Below are positions 45,135-54,361 of a stretch of 64,000 bases of DNA, piece after piece (positions within the stretch are counted from its first letter, which is position 1; the number at the start of each line of letters is the position of its first letter). This DNA comes from Paenibacillus glucanolyticus NBRC 15330 (GTDB taxonomy: Bacteria; Bacillota; Bacilli; Paenibacillales; Paenibacillaceae), in contig NZ_BIMC01000018.1 of the NCBI RefSeq assembly GCF_004000885.1, positions 1 to 64,000 on the forward strand, read 5' to 3'. Made by a program: the position numbers and the translations under genes. The notes below the pieces were generated by a model, which saw only the letters and a list, made by a program, of their open reading frames with translations, did no database searches and had not been told where the DNA came from.

Positions 45135-45725
45135 CTAGGCTTCTAGCACGAATAACCGTTGATTAAACCGTCGCAGCCGTTCATCTATAGTCTGAGTAAT
45201 ATGTTTATCATTCCCTGCTGCAATCCGCTGGTCCAAAAGCACGTTGATATGGTACTGGATGGATTCAATCTCTTTCTCTGCTTCATTGCTGTTGAAGAGA
45301 CGCTGCAACTCGCCTGCCGTATTCTTGTACTCATAAATAACAATGCTGTCGCTTCCGGCAATCTGCGTAATTCTGTGCACCGTTCCAGCGTGGTAGTCGT
45401 AGCTCATCGTAAAGCCGCGATAAATCCGATTCACTCTGCCTGAGCCTTTAAAAGCCGCAAACAGTTTGCGTACGGCATTTGTCAGGTGAGGAGTGACCAA
45501 TCGGCACGACAGCTCACAGACGTACAAGCCATTCTTGCGTTCAAAGGGCAAATGAACTTCTTCCCCGCTTTCATCTTCGAGCACAAACTCCTGCTCTCCG
45601 CTATCCATGACTTTTACCCGGTTCGTAACCCGGAAAGCTTGGGTATACTGCAGAAATTGATCCATTTGAACATCCGTCATTTGCATTGTGGCATTAACAT
45701 ATTCTGTGGCTAACCGCTGAGCCAT
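45135..45725 (-). CDS. Conserved-looking protein of unknown function
   Basis: 196 residues from the ATG behind GAGGGAG (MAQRLATEYV). Soluble. It contains a compact middle with alternating strands (GEQEFVLEDESGEEVHLPFERK, then YVCELSCRLVTPHL), a conserved-looking RVNRIYRGFTMSYDYHAG, and a helical C-terminus (KEIESIQYHINVLLDQRI). I do not recognise the family. It lies between speD and ysxC and ends at its own terminator. Confidence 0.65.
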   Translation of the reverse strand: MAQRLATEYVNATMQMTDVQMDQFLQYTQAFRVTNRVKVMDSGEQEFVLEDESGEEVHLPFERKNGLYVCELSCRLVTPHLTNAVRKLFAAFKGSGRVNRIYRGFTMSYDYHAGTVHRITQIAGSDSIVIYEYKNTAGELQRLFNSNEAEKEIESIQYHINVLLDQRIAAGNDKHITQTIDERLRRFNQRLFVLEA

Positions 45726-45939
45726 AAAAATCTCCCTCAATTCTTTTAACTTACTACCATTATACAGCAGACCCAGGCGGTCTTTCCTGCCGTCCGAATG
45801 AGAATATCCATCATATTTCATAAAAAAACGGAATTAGCCGGAATCAGACTGACATTTCCCACAAGATGCTCACTTTCCTGTAAAGAATGCACCGATTCCC
45901 TATATCACCCTTGAAAAAAACATCATCAAACAAACGGGA

Positions 45940-46584
45940 TCAGGCTTGTTCATTACCTTCCGTTTCGGAATCAAGGGATAACTCTTCCTCTTCGTGCTGA
46001 GTCCCCATATGAGACTCCATAATAGCCCATAACTCATCTTTACCCAGTCCGAGCTCAGATGAAAACATCACGAATGAATGATAGGGCTTAAAGCCCAGTG
46101 TATCCTTAACGATTTTCACATGCTTCTGACGGCGTGTTTTCGGGATTTTATCCGCTTTGGTTGCAACCACACATACCGGACGGTTGTAATGCTGCAGCCA
46201 TTCATACATGCTGATATCATCTTTTGACGGCGGGTGACGCATGTCCACAATCAACAGGACAAGCTTCAGCTCTTCCCGGTTAAGCAAATACCGCTCAATC
46301 ATTTCGCCAAAGGCGGCACGCTGCGTTTTGGACACCTTCGCATACCCATAGCCGGGAAAATCGACCAGATACAGGTCATCATTCACCCGATAATAGTTGA
46401 GCTGCTGCGTTTTGCCGGGCGTAGAGCTGGTACGCGCCAGATTTTTACGGGCTATCATACGGTTAATCAGTGATGACTTGCCCACGTTGGAACGCCCTGC
46501 CAGAGCAATTTCCGGCAAGGCGTCTTCAGGATATTGGGCAGGTACGACAGCACTGATGACAAAATCGGCTTTCGTAACTTTCAT
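45940..46584 (-). CDS. ysxC: Ribosome biogenesis GTPase YsxC/EngB
   Basis: 214 residues: P-loop GRSNVGKSSLIN, switch DFPGYGYAKVSKTQR and TKADK. It acts in 50S assembly. Downstream of lonA by 17 bases, as in Bacillus. The last 25 residues are an acidic tail. Confidence 0.95.
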   Translation of the reverse strand: MKVTKADFVISAVVPAQYPEDALPEIALAGRSNVGKSSLINRMIARKNLARTSSTPGKTQQLNYYRVNDDLYLVDFPGYGYAKVSKTQRAAFGEMIERYLLNREELKLVLLIVDMRHPPSKDDISMYEWLQHYNRPVCVVATKADKIPKTRRQKHVKIVKDTLGFKPYHSFVMFSSELGLGKDELWAIMESHMGTQHEEEELSLDSETEGNEQA

Positions 46585-46601
46585 AATTTAGACTTTCCTC
46601 T

Positions 46602-48938
46602 CTAGTGCACTCCCGCTTGTTCAACGAGCGCATGCTCCAGAACCTGATCCATATGGGATACCGGAACGAACTCAACGTCGTTCTTCACGCTGTCAGGTAT
46701 ATCACGCAAGTCACGTTCGTTATCCTTAGGGAGTAATATTTTTTTGTAGCCGGCACGGTGGGCTGCCAGAGATTTCTCTTTCAAGCCACCAATCGGAAGA
46801 ACGCGTCCCCGAAGTGTAATTTCCCCCGTCATGGCCACATCGCGGGCTACATGCCGTTTGGTTAAAGATGAAATAAGAGCCGTGGCAATCGTAATTCCGG
46901 CTGATGGACCATCCTTCGGAATGGCTCCTTCCGGGATATGGATATGAACATCGAGTTTCTCGTGGAAATCCGGATCAATACCCAGCTCCACCGCCTTCGA
47001 GCGAGTAAAACTGAAGGCAGCCTGAGCCGATTCCTTCATCACATCACCAAGTTTACCCGTCAGGGTCAGCTTGCCGGTTCCAGGCACCACCGTAACTTCA
47101 ATGGTCAGCGTCTCGCCGCCCACTTCCGTCCACGCAAGCCCCGTGACCGTGCCCACTTGATCCTCAAGCTCGGCCATGCCATAGCGAAACTTCGGAATTC
47201 CGAGATATTCCTTGATATCTTCAGCCTTAATCTCAATGGATTCCGATGCATGGGTCACAATCTGTTTGGCTGCCTTACGGCACAGCGCTGCCACTTGCTG
47301 CTCCAAATTGCGGACTCCGGATTCACGGGTATATTCCCGAATCACCTTCATCAGAGCTTCCTCGTCCAGTATCAGCTGTTCTGCTTCAAGCCCATGCTCG
47401 CTCTTCTGTTTAGGCAGCAAATAACGGTTCGCAATCTGCAGCTTCTCCAGCTCCGTATATCCTGGAATGTACAGCACTTCCATACGGTCAAGGAGCGGTC
47501 TGGGAATGTTATGAAGCACGTTCGCCGTCGTAACAAACATGACGTTAGACAGATCAAACGGAATTTCCACGAAATGATCGCTGAATGTGTTGTTCTGCTC
47601 CGGATCGAGCACCTCAAGCAGTGCTGAAGATGGATCGCCCCGGAAATCGGAAGCCATCTTATCAATTTCATCAAGCAGGAACACCGGATTCATCGAACCC
47701 GCTGTTTTCATTCCTTGAATGATACGTCCTGGCATAGCCCCTACATAGGTGCGCCGGTGTCCGCGGATTTCGGCCTCGTCTCTCACGCCACCTAAGGAGA
47801 CACGTACAAACTTGCGCTCCAGTGAGCGGGCGATGGACCGGGCGAGCGATGTTTTACCGACGCCTGGAGGGCCAACCAAACATAGAATCGGCCCCTTCAT
47901 CTTCTTCACCAGCTTCTGAACCGCCAAGTATTCCAGCACGCGTTCCTTCGGCTTCTCGAGACCGTAATGATCCTCATCCAGCACTTGTTCTGCTTTGACG
48001 ATATCCAGATCGTCTTCGGTCTTGCTGCTCCAAGGCAGCGCCAGCAGCCAATCGACGTAGTTTCGGATAACGCCGCCTTCGGCAGAGCTTGCCGGCATTT
48101 TCTCGAGACGGTCGATTTCCTTCTCTACCTTCTCATGCACACGTTCCGGAAGCTCAAGCTCCTGAAGCTGACTTCGGAGCTCCTCTACCTCCCCGGTACG
48201 GCCTTCCTTGTCGCCAAGCTCTTTCTGAATGGCCTTCATCTGTTCGCGCAAGTAGTATTCCTTCTGGGTCTTCTCCATTTGCTTCTTGACCCGCTGGTTG
48301 ATCTTGCGTTCCAATTCCAGCACTTCACGCTCATTGTTCAATATGTCTAGAAGCTTCTCGAGCCTTTTGCGAACATCAATGGTTTCGAGAATTTCTTGCT
48401 TATCCTTGATCTTCAGCGACAAATGACTCGTAATCACGTCTGCCAGACGACCTGGCTCGTCAATATCGGAAACGGCCGCCAATGTCTCTGGTGTCACCTT
48501 CTTGGACAGATTGATATAATTCTCAAACTGAGACAGTACGGTTCGCATTAATGCGGAAACTTCAGGGTCATGGTTCTCCTCTTCAGGCAGCTCGCGAGCC
48601 ATGACCTCATAGTATTCCTCTTGATCCGTATATTCAATAACCTCCGCCCGTTCCATACCTTCCACAAGCACACGTATGGTACCGTTAGGAAGCTTAAGCA
48701 TCTGGCGTACATTCGCAACTGTGCCAATCCGATAAATATCCTCTTGCGTCGGTTCTTCAATGTTCACTTCCGATTGAGAACATAGGAGAATCAAATTGTC
48801 TTCAACCATCGCCTTTTCTAAAGCCTTTACCGATTTCTCCCGTCCTACATCCAAGTGAAGCACCATGCTCGGATAGACAAGAAGACCTCTTAAAGGCAGT
48901 AAAGGAAAACGACGACCTTTGAATTTACTGGGTCCCAT
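46602..48938 (-). CDS. lonA: ATP-dependent protease LonA
   Basis: 778 residues from the ATG eight bases after GGAGGTG; an upstream ATG twelve codons earlier would overlap that site. N-terminal LAN domain with FPLLPLRGLLVYPSM, Walker A GPPGVGKTSLARS, Walker B VFLLDEIDKM, and the Ser-Lys protease dyad with serine in PKDGPSAGITIA. It degrades damaged and regulatory proteins. Confidence 0.97.
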   Translation of the reverse strand: MGPSKFKGRRFPLLPLRGLLVYPSMVLHLDVGREKSVKALEKAMVEDNLILLCSQSEVNIEEPTQEDIYRIGTVANVRQMLKLPNGTIRVLVEGMERAEVIEYTDQEEYYEVMARELPEEENHDPEVSALMRTVLSQFENYINLSKKVTPETLAAVSDIDEPGRLADVITSHLSLKIKDKQEILETIDVRKRLEKLLDILNNEREVLELERKINQRVKKQMEKTQKEYYLREQMKAIQKELGDKEGRTGEVEELRSQLQELELPERVHEKVEKEIDRLEKMPASSAEGGVIRNYVDWLLALPWSSKTEDDLDIVKAEQVLDEDHYGLEKPKERVLEYLAVQKLVKKMKGPILCLVGPPGVGKTSLARSIARSLERKFVRVSLGGVRDEAEIRGHRRTYVGAMPGRIIQGMKTAGSMNPVFLLDEIDKMASDFRGDPSSALLEVLDPEQNNTFSDHFVEIPFDLSNVMFVTTANVLHNIPRPLLDRMEVLYIPGYTELEKLQIANRYLLPKQKSEHGLEAEQLILDEEALMKVIREYTRESGVRNLEQQVAALCRKAAKQIVTHASESIEIKAEDIKEYLGIPKFRYGMAELEDQVGTVTGLAWTEVGGETLTIEVTVVPGTGKLTLTGKLGDVMKESAQAAFSFTRSKAVELGIDPDFHEKLDVHIHIPEGAIPKDGPSAGITIATALISSLTKRHVARDVAMTGEITLRGRVLPIGGLKEKSLAAHRAGYKKILLPKDNERDLRDIPDSVKNDVEFVPVSHMDQVLEHALVEQAGVH

Positions 48939-49022
48939 CGCTTTCGCACCTCCAACGGCTCTCAATGTTGACACTATTCCTATTTTATCAAATCTGCGTA
49001 TAAAAAACCAACAAAGTGAAAC

Positions 49023-50753
49023 TTAACATCCTCCAGCGTCCGTGACTTTCCCGTTGCGCGGAGGCGTTGCCTGCAGCAATGAAGCTGAAGAGGCTGGAAA
49101 CACTTCGTTTCCGGGGAGCTGTACAACCTCCGGAGCGAACGATCCGCCAAAAATGTGGGCGAATACTTCGTCCACCGATTCTACAGGAATTACCCGTAAA
49201 CCGCCACTTAAATCTTGGAACAACGTTTGCCAATTGTCTTTGGGAATGATTACACGGGTAGCACCTGCCTGGAATGCCGCCTCCACTTTGGCGATGACCC
49301 CGCCAATTGGCTTCACCTTTCCATGAATGCTCATCTCGCCGGTCATTGCGATCTTATTATCAACCTCAATTCCTTTGATAGCCGATACAATCGCCGCAGC
49401 CATCGCAATACCCGCGGAAGGTCCGTCAATCGGCGTTCCCCCAGGAAAGTTAATATGCAGATCATAGTTCTTAGGTGTAAAACCCATAGAGCCCAGGACT
49501 GTTAACACATTCTCGATCGATCCCTTGGCCATGCTCTTACGACGCAGCTTCCGCGAGCCTCCGCCAAACTCCTCTTCATCCACAACCCCGGTGATATTGT
49601 AGGTACCCCGTCCCTCCTCAACAGGAACCGCAGATACTTCAATTTCAAGCAGCGCCCCCATATTAGGGCCGTATACAGCTAATCCGTTAACAACGCCAAC
49701 CTGCGGCTTCTCCGGTATTTTTCGATCCGGACGAGGCTGAAGCTGACTGCTGCTGGCGACCCATTCCACGTCCGCTGCACGAAGCGAATCTCTTTTTTCG
49801 GTCAGCGCCAGGCCAGCAGCCAATTGAATCATATTGACCGCTTCCCGGCCGTTGGAACAGTACTGCTTCACCACTTCTACCGCTTCTGGTGCCGAATTCA
49901 GCTCAATCTTCTGAATAGCATCCTCTGCAATCCTTCCAATCTCTTCAGGCAGAAGCGGTCGGAAAAAAATCTCCATGCAGCGCGAGCGAAGTGCAGGAGC
50001 AATCTCTTCCGGTGAACGTGTCGTTGCACCCACCAGACGGAAGTCGGCCGGCAGGCCGTTTTGAAAAATGTCGTGAATATAAGCAGGTGTGTTGGCATCC
50101 TCAGAATTATAATATGCACTTTCCAGCAGCACCTTGCGGTCCTCCAGCACTTTTAAAAGCTTATTCATCTGGATCGGATGCAATTCCCCAATTTCATCAA
50201 TAAAGAGGATTCCTCCGTGTGCCTTGGTCACCGCTCCCGGCTTCGGCTGAGGAATGCCTGCAACCCCCATGGCTCCCGCACCTTGGTAAATCGGATCATG
50301 AACAGACCCGATGAGCGGGTCAGCTATGCCGCGTTCATCGAACCGGGCCGTTGTTGCATCAATTTCCGTGAACTTGGCGTCATATTTAAACGGAGATTGC
50401 GGATTCTTCTTCGCTTCCTCCATCACTACACGAGCAGCGGCTGTTTTGCCTACCCCTGGCGGGCCGTATACAATAACATGCTGCGGATTGGCGCTGCAGA
50501 GAGCAGCCTTTAGGGCTCGCAAGCCGTCCTTTTGCCCCACGATGTCATCCATGGTTTGCGGTCTTGTTTTCTCAGCCAGCGGTTTTGTTAACGATATGGA
50601 CCGCAGTTTGCGGAGTTTATCAAGTTCCTTACGCGATTCCCGATCCACCGCCGTCTTGCTTGTTTTCTGTCCGCGCAATAAATTCCAAAAATAAATGCCG
50701 ATGATGACTGCAAAAAACAGCTGCACCAGCATTATCACAATACTTAAGTTCAC
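49023..50753 (-). CDS. lonB: ATP-dependent protease LonB
   Basis: 576 residues from a GTG eight bases after AGGAGG. One N-terminal membrane segment (about 4-24), Walker A YGPPGVGKTAAARV, Walker B FIDEIGELHP and a Lon protease domain with the catalytic serine in IDGPSAGIAMA. LonB is the forespore-linked Lon of Bacillus; no LAN domain is present. It lies 85 bases upstream of the lonA start. Confidence 0.95.
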   Translation of the reverse strand: MNLSIVIMLVQLFFAVIIGIYFWNLLRGQKTSKTAVDRESRKELDKLRKLRSISLTKPLAEKTRPQTMDDIVGQKDGLRALKAALCSANPQHVIVYGPPGVGKTAAARVVMEEAKKNPQSPFKYDAKFTEIDATTARFDERGIADPLIGSVHDPIYQGAGAMGVAGIPQPKPGAVTKAHGGILFIDEIGELHPIQMNKLLKVLEDRKVLLESAYYNSEDANTPAYIHDIFQNGLPADFRLVGATTRSPEEIAPALRSRCMEIFFRPLLPEEIGRIAEDAIQKIELNSAPEAVEVVKQYCSNGREAVNMIQLAAGLALTEKRDSLRAADVEWVASSSQLQPRPDRKIPEKPQVGVVNGLAVYGPNMGALLEIEVSAVPVEEGRGTYNITGVVDEEEFGGGSRKLRRKSMAKGSIENVLTVLGSMGFTPKNYDLHINFPGGTPIDGPSAGIAMAAAIVSAIKGIEVDNKIAMTGEMSIHGKVKPIGGVIAKVEAAFQAGATRVIIPKDNWQTLFQDLSGGLRVIPVESVDEVFAHIFGGSFAPEVVQLPGNEVFPASSASLLQATPPRNGKVTDAGGC

Positions 50754-50909
50754 AAGTCATTCCTCCTGTACTCCATTATGTCTTCATCGAATCGTTAATA
50801 CATGGTAGTATTGCCGATTCCTCGAATGGTAAAACGCGGATAGCGAAAAAGTCATGACATTGTTGGGAAGGCGCCCCGCTGCTGCGGTGTATGACATCCT
50901 GCTAAACAG

Positions 50910-50949
50910 AAAAGCGGCAGTCTCTTGAATTCAAGAGACTGCCGCTTTT
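50910..50949 (-). terminator. Long perfect palindromic terminator after ispG
   Basis: Forty bases form a perfect palindrome centred on GAATTC, with AAAA on one side and TTTT on the other. On the minus strand it follows the ispG stop by about 42 bases. Because it is symmetrical it should stop transcripts in both directions. Confidence 0.85.
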
Positions 50950-50991
50950 AAAAAGTGCAATTATAACGTTATAAAAACCAAGTTATTAAGC

Positions 50992-52101
50992 TTAAACCGT
51001 GGATTTGTGCTTGCGGCCCGGGATTTCGCCGGTTTCCTCGTACACCTTCACGATATTGTCGATTTCCTTCTTAAGCTCCTCCACCATGGTGGCTTCTGGA
51101 ACTTTACGTATCATCTCCCCATAACGGAAGAGCAGGCCCTCGCCACGCGCGCCGGCAATACCGATGTCGGCTTCTCTAGCCTCACCAGGTCCATTGACTG
51201 CGCATCCCAGAACGGAAACTTTAATCGGCACTTTGATCTTCGAGATGTATTCCTCTACCTCATTGGCAATGGAGAACAAGTCGATATCCAGCCGTCCGCA
51301 AGTCGGGCAAGATACCAAGGTTGCCGCATCCGAGATGAGGCCGAATGATTTTAGAAGCTCCCGGCCCACTTTGATCTCTTCCACGGGATCAGCACTCAAG
51401 GAAATACGCATCGTGCTGCCGATTCCCAGGGACAACAGCGCTCCGAGACCGGCAGCGCTCTTCACCGTACCGGAGAACAGCGTCCCGGCTTCGGTAATTC
51501 CCAGATGAAGCGGATATGGAATAACTTCGGCAGCCTTCGTATACGCCGCGATAGCCATCGGTACGTCAGATGCTTTAAGCGAAACGATGATATCGTGGAA
51601 ATCCAGTTCTTCCAATATCCCGATATGATACAAGGCGCTTTCCACCATAGCTTCCGGCGTAGGATACCCGTATTTTTCGATAAGATGATTCTCCAAGGAA
51701 CCGGCGTTAACCCCGATCCGAATCGGAATCCCCTTCTCCTTACAAGCCTTCACGACAGCTTCGACTTTCTCACGCTTGCCGATGTTGCCCGGATTGATCC
51801 GAACCTTATCAATACCATTCTCGATAGCCATCAAGGCAAGTTTGTAGTTAAAATGAATATCCGCCACAAGCGGAATATGAATGCGTTTCTTGATTTCTTT
51901 TATAGCAGCGGCAGCTTCTTCATTGTTTACCGTTACCCGAACGACCTGACAACCTGCTTCTTCCAGACGCAAAATCTCGGCAACGGTTGCCTCCACATCT
52001 GCGGTCTTGGTGGTGCACATGCTTTGAATAATGACTTCGTTCTTTCCCCCAATGGTGAGGTTCCCCACCCTGACGGGCCGTGTGTCTTGTCTCAAAAACA
52101 T
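50992..52101 (-). CDS. ispG: 4-hydroxy-3-methylbut-2-en-1-yl diphosphate synthase
   Basis: 369 residues from the ATG behind GGGAGAG; a start nine codons up includes that site. TIGGKNEVIIQSMCTTKTADV at the N-terminus and the 4Fe-4S cysteines in SCPTCGRLDIDL and GCAVNGPGEA identify IspG of the methylerythritol phosphate pathway. Its insertion between clpX and lonB is not the Bacillus subtilis arrangement. Confidence 0.97.
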   Translation of the reverse strand: MFLRQDTRPVRVGNLTIGGKNEVIIQSMCTTKTADVEATVAEILRLEEAGCQVVRVTVNNEEAAAAIKEIKKRIHIPLVADIHFNYKLALMAIENGIDKVRINPGNIGKREKVEAVVKACKEKGIPIRIGVNAGSLENHLIEKYGYPTPEAMVESALYHIGILEELDFHDIIVSLKASDVPMAIAAYTKAAEVIPYPLHLGITEAGTLFSGTVKSAAGLGALLSLGIGSTMRISLSADPVEEIKVGRELLKSFGLISDAATLVSCPTCGRLDIDLFSIANEVEEYISKIKVPIKVSVLGCAVNGPGEAREADIGIAGARGEGLLFRYGEMIRKVPEATMVEELKKEIDNIVKVYEETGEIPGRKHKSTV

Positions 52102-52215
52102 GGTACGATCTCTCCCATATAACGCCAAAGCTCCACTCCAGCAAAGCCCGACTGGACATAACTGGAAGTGGAGAATCAGCGTAGATTTATTCCACGCCTA
52201 ATACGCTATGGCGTA

Positions 52216-53481
52216 TTAAGCACTTTCTTCTTGTTTCTTGTCATCTTCGCTTCCCTTGCTCTGCAGCTCAGGAATCACTTTATCGCGAACAACCTGCTCC
52301 GTGATGACGCAATCCTTGATGTCATCTCTGGACGGCACTTCGTACATAACATCCAGCATAATGCCTTCAATGATCGAACGCAATCCGCGTGCACCGGTAT
52401 TCCGCTTAATTGCCTCGCGGGCAATCGCTTCTAGAGCACCTGGCTCAAACTTGAGGTTGACATTGTCAAATTCAAGCAGCTTTTGGTACTGTTTCGTGAG
52501 CGCGTTTTTCGGCTCGGACAGAATGCGTACCAGCGTTGCCTCATCCAGCGGCTCCAAAGTGGAGACTACAGGCAGACGGCCAACAAATTCCGGAATCAAA
52601 CCGAATTTGAGCAAGTCTTCCGGCAGAACCATGGTCAGGTATTCACCTGGCTTAAGATCCTTTTGGCTCTCTCCGGAGGCATTGAAACCGATGACCTTCT
52701 TGCCGATCCGGCGTTTGATATACTGCTCCAGACCGTCAAATGCACCGCCACAGATGAACAAAATGTTCGTTGTATCGATCTGAATGAATTCCTGATGCGG
52801 ATGCTTGCGTCCTCCTTGCGGTGGAACAGAAGCAACGGTACCTTCAAGAATTTTCAGCAAGGCTTGTTGAACACCTTCACCGGATACGTCACGCGTAATG
52901 GACGGGTTCTCCGATTTGCGGGCTACTTTATCGATTTCATCAATATAGATAATGCCGCGTTCTGCTTTTTCCACATCATAGTCTGCTGCCTGGATCAGCT
53001 TCAGCAGAATGTTCTCTACATCTTCACCTACATAACCGGCTTCTGTCAGTGAAGTTGCGTCCGCAATAGCAAACGGAACATTGAGAATTTTAGCCATCGT
53101 TTGTGCAAGCAATGTTTTACCGGAACCTGTAGGTCCAAGCAGCAAAATGTTACTCTTTTGCAATTCAACATCCTCAATCTTGTTCTGGGTGTTGATGCGC
53201 TTATAGTGGTTGTAGACAGCAACCGAAAGGGATTTCTTCGCTTGATCCTGTCCGATTACGTATTGATCCAGAATGTCACGAATATCACGTGGCTTCGGAA
53301 TATCCTTCAGATCCACTTCTTCCTCATGTCCGAGTTCTTCCTCTACAATCTCGGAGCACAAGTCAATACACTCGTCACATATATAAACACCGGGCCCCGC
53401 AACCAGTTTGCGGACCTGCTCCTGGGATTTACCGCAGAAGGAGCATTTTAGCTGCCCTTTGTCATCGTTAAATTTAAACAT
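52216..53481 (-). CDS. clpX: ClpX unfoldase
   Basis: 421 residues. N-terminal zinc-binding domain (CSFCGKSQEQV and CDECIDLC), Walker A GPTGSGKTLLAQT, Walker B IIYIDEIDK, the IGF-type loop for ClpP (RIGKKVIGF) and a C-terminal sensor region. It unfolds substrates for ClpP, encoded immediately upstream. Confidence 0.98.
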   Translation of the reverse strand: MFKFNDDKGQLKCSFCGKSQEQVRKLVAGPGVYICDECIDLCSEIVEEELGHEEEVDLKDIPKPRDIRDILDQYVIGQDQAKKSLSVAVYNHYKRINTQNKIEDVELQKSNILLLGPTGSGKTLLAQTMAKILNVPFAIADATSLTEAGYVGEDVENILLKLIQAADYDVEKAERGIIYIDEIDKVARKSENPSITRDVSGEGVQQALLKILEGTVASVPPQGGRKHPHQEFIQIDTTNILFICGGAFDGLEQYIKRRIGKKVIGFNASGESQKDLKPGEYLTMVLPEDLLKFGLIPEFVGRLPVVSTLEPLDEATLVRILSEPKNALTKQYQKLLEFDNVNLKFEPGALEAIAREAIKRNTGARGLRSIIEGIMLDVMYEVPSRDDIKDCVITEQVVRDKVIPELQSKGSEDDKKQEESA

Positions 53482-53495
53482 GCTATTACCACCCC

Positions 53496-54086
53496 TTAAG
53501 ATTTGGTCGGTGAAGACAGAACATCGTCAATAATACCGTACGCCTTCGCTTCCTCCGCGCTCATGAAAAAGTCGCGGTCTGTATCGCGTTCGATTTTTTC
53601 AAGGGGCTGACCCGTGCGCTCCACATAGATTTGATTCAGCTTATGTCTGGTCTTGATGATCCAATCTGCATGGATTTGGATATCGGATGCCTGACCCTGA
53701 ATACCCCCGAGCGGTTGATGTATCATGACTTCACTGTTCTCGAGAGCATAGCGTTTGCCTGGTGCTCCGGCAGTAAGCAGCAGCGATCCCATACTGGCGG
53801 CCATACCTACGCAAATGGTTGACACATCAGGCTTAATCAACTGCATCGTATCATATATACCCATCCCGGCTGTAACCGAACCGCCAGGAGAATTGATGTA
53901 CAAAGAGATGTCCTTTTCCGGATCTTCCGCAGCCAAAAACAGCAGCTGGGCAATAACAAGATTGGCAACATCGTCATCTATCGCACTGCTGAGGAATATA
54001 ATGCGATCCTTCAGTAATCTTGAGTAGATATCGTAAGATCTTTCGCCTCGACTAGTTTGCTCAACAACCATAGGTACAAGACTCAT
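53496..54086 (-). CDS. clpP: ClpP protease subunit
   Basis: 196 residues from the ATG behind AAGAGGTTGG (MSLVPMVVEQ); an upstream in-frame start adds 26 residues absent from the family. Catalytic Ser in GMAASMGSLL, His in MIHQPLGG and Asp in the DRDFFMSAEEA region. Placement of clpP directly before clpX is unlike Bacillus subtilis, where the genes are apart. Confidence 0.97.
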   Translation of the reverse strand: MSLVPMVVEQTSRGERSYDIYSRLLKDRIIFLSSAIDDDVANLVIAQLLFLAAEDPEKDISLYINSPGGSVTAGMGIYDTMQLIKPDVSTICVGMAASMGSLLLTAGAPGKRYALENSEVMIHQPLGGIQGQASDIQIHADWIIKTRHKLNQIYVERTGQPLEKIERDTDRDFFMSAEEAKAYGIIDDVLSSPTKS

Positions 54087-54135
54087 GCGACCAACCTCTT
54101 TTCCTTGAAAAATATACGGCAGTGTTACAAAAGTT

Positions 54136-54164
54136 ATTCTAACATGTTCGCAGCACGATGTCAT
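54136..54164 (-). promoter_or_regulatory. Promoter of clpP
   Basis: ATGACA and TAGAAT separated by 17 bases on the minus strand. A GGTTAAA string overlapping the upstream edge resembles one half of a CtsR heptad, but the second half is not seen. Confidence 0.55.
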
Positions 54165-54294
54165 TTTTTAACCCTGTTTACATTCTATGAACTTCCCAAG
54201 AATTATATCCTGCCAACTTGTCTCATTATGTATGTCGAAATTAATAACCAATTCATGTCATAATTAGTATTAAATTGGCTATTGTTAGGTAAAA

Positions 54295-54325
54295 ATAAGG
54301 CACGCATGAAATGTACGTGCCTTAT
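54295..54325 (-). terminator. Terminator after tig
   Basis: ATAAGGCACG and CGTGCCTTAT form a ten-base-pair stem with an 11-base loop, followed on the minus strand by TTTTT. A second hairpin (GGCAGC/GCTGCC, 54336-54355) lies between it and the tig stop. Confidence 0.8.
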
Positions 54326-54361
54326 CGAATGTGAGGGCAGCTTTTCGCAGCTGCCTTTTTA

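Noticed and set aside
54087..54175. CtsR operator upstream of clpP
   Set aside because: Only one imperfect heptad-like half site overlaps the -35; the second half is missing.
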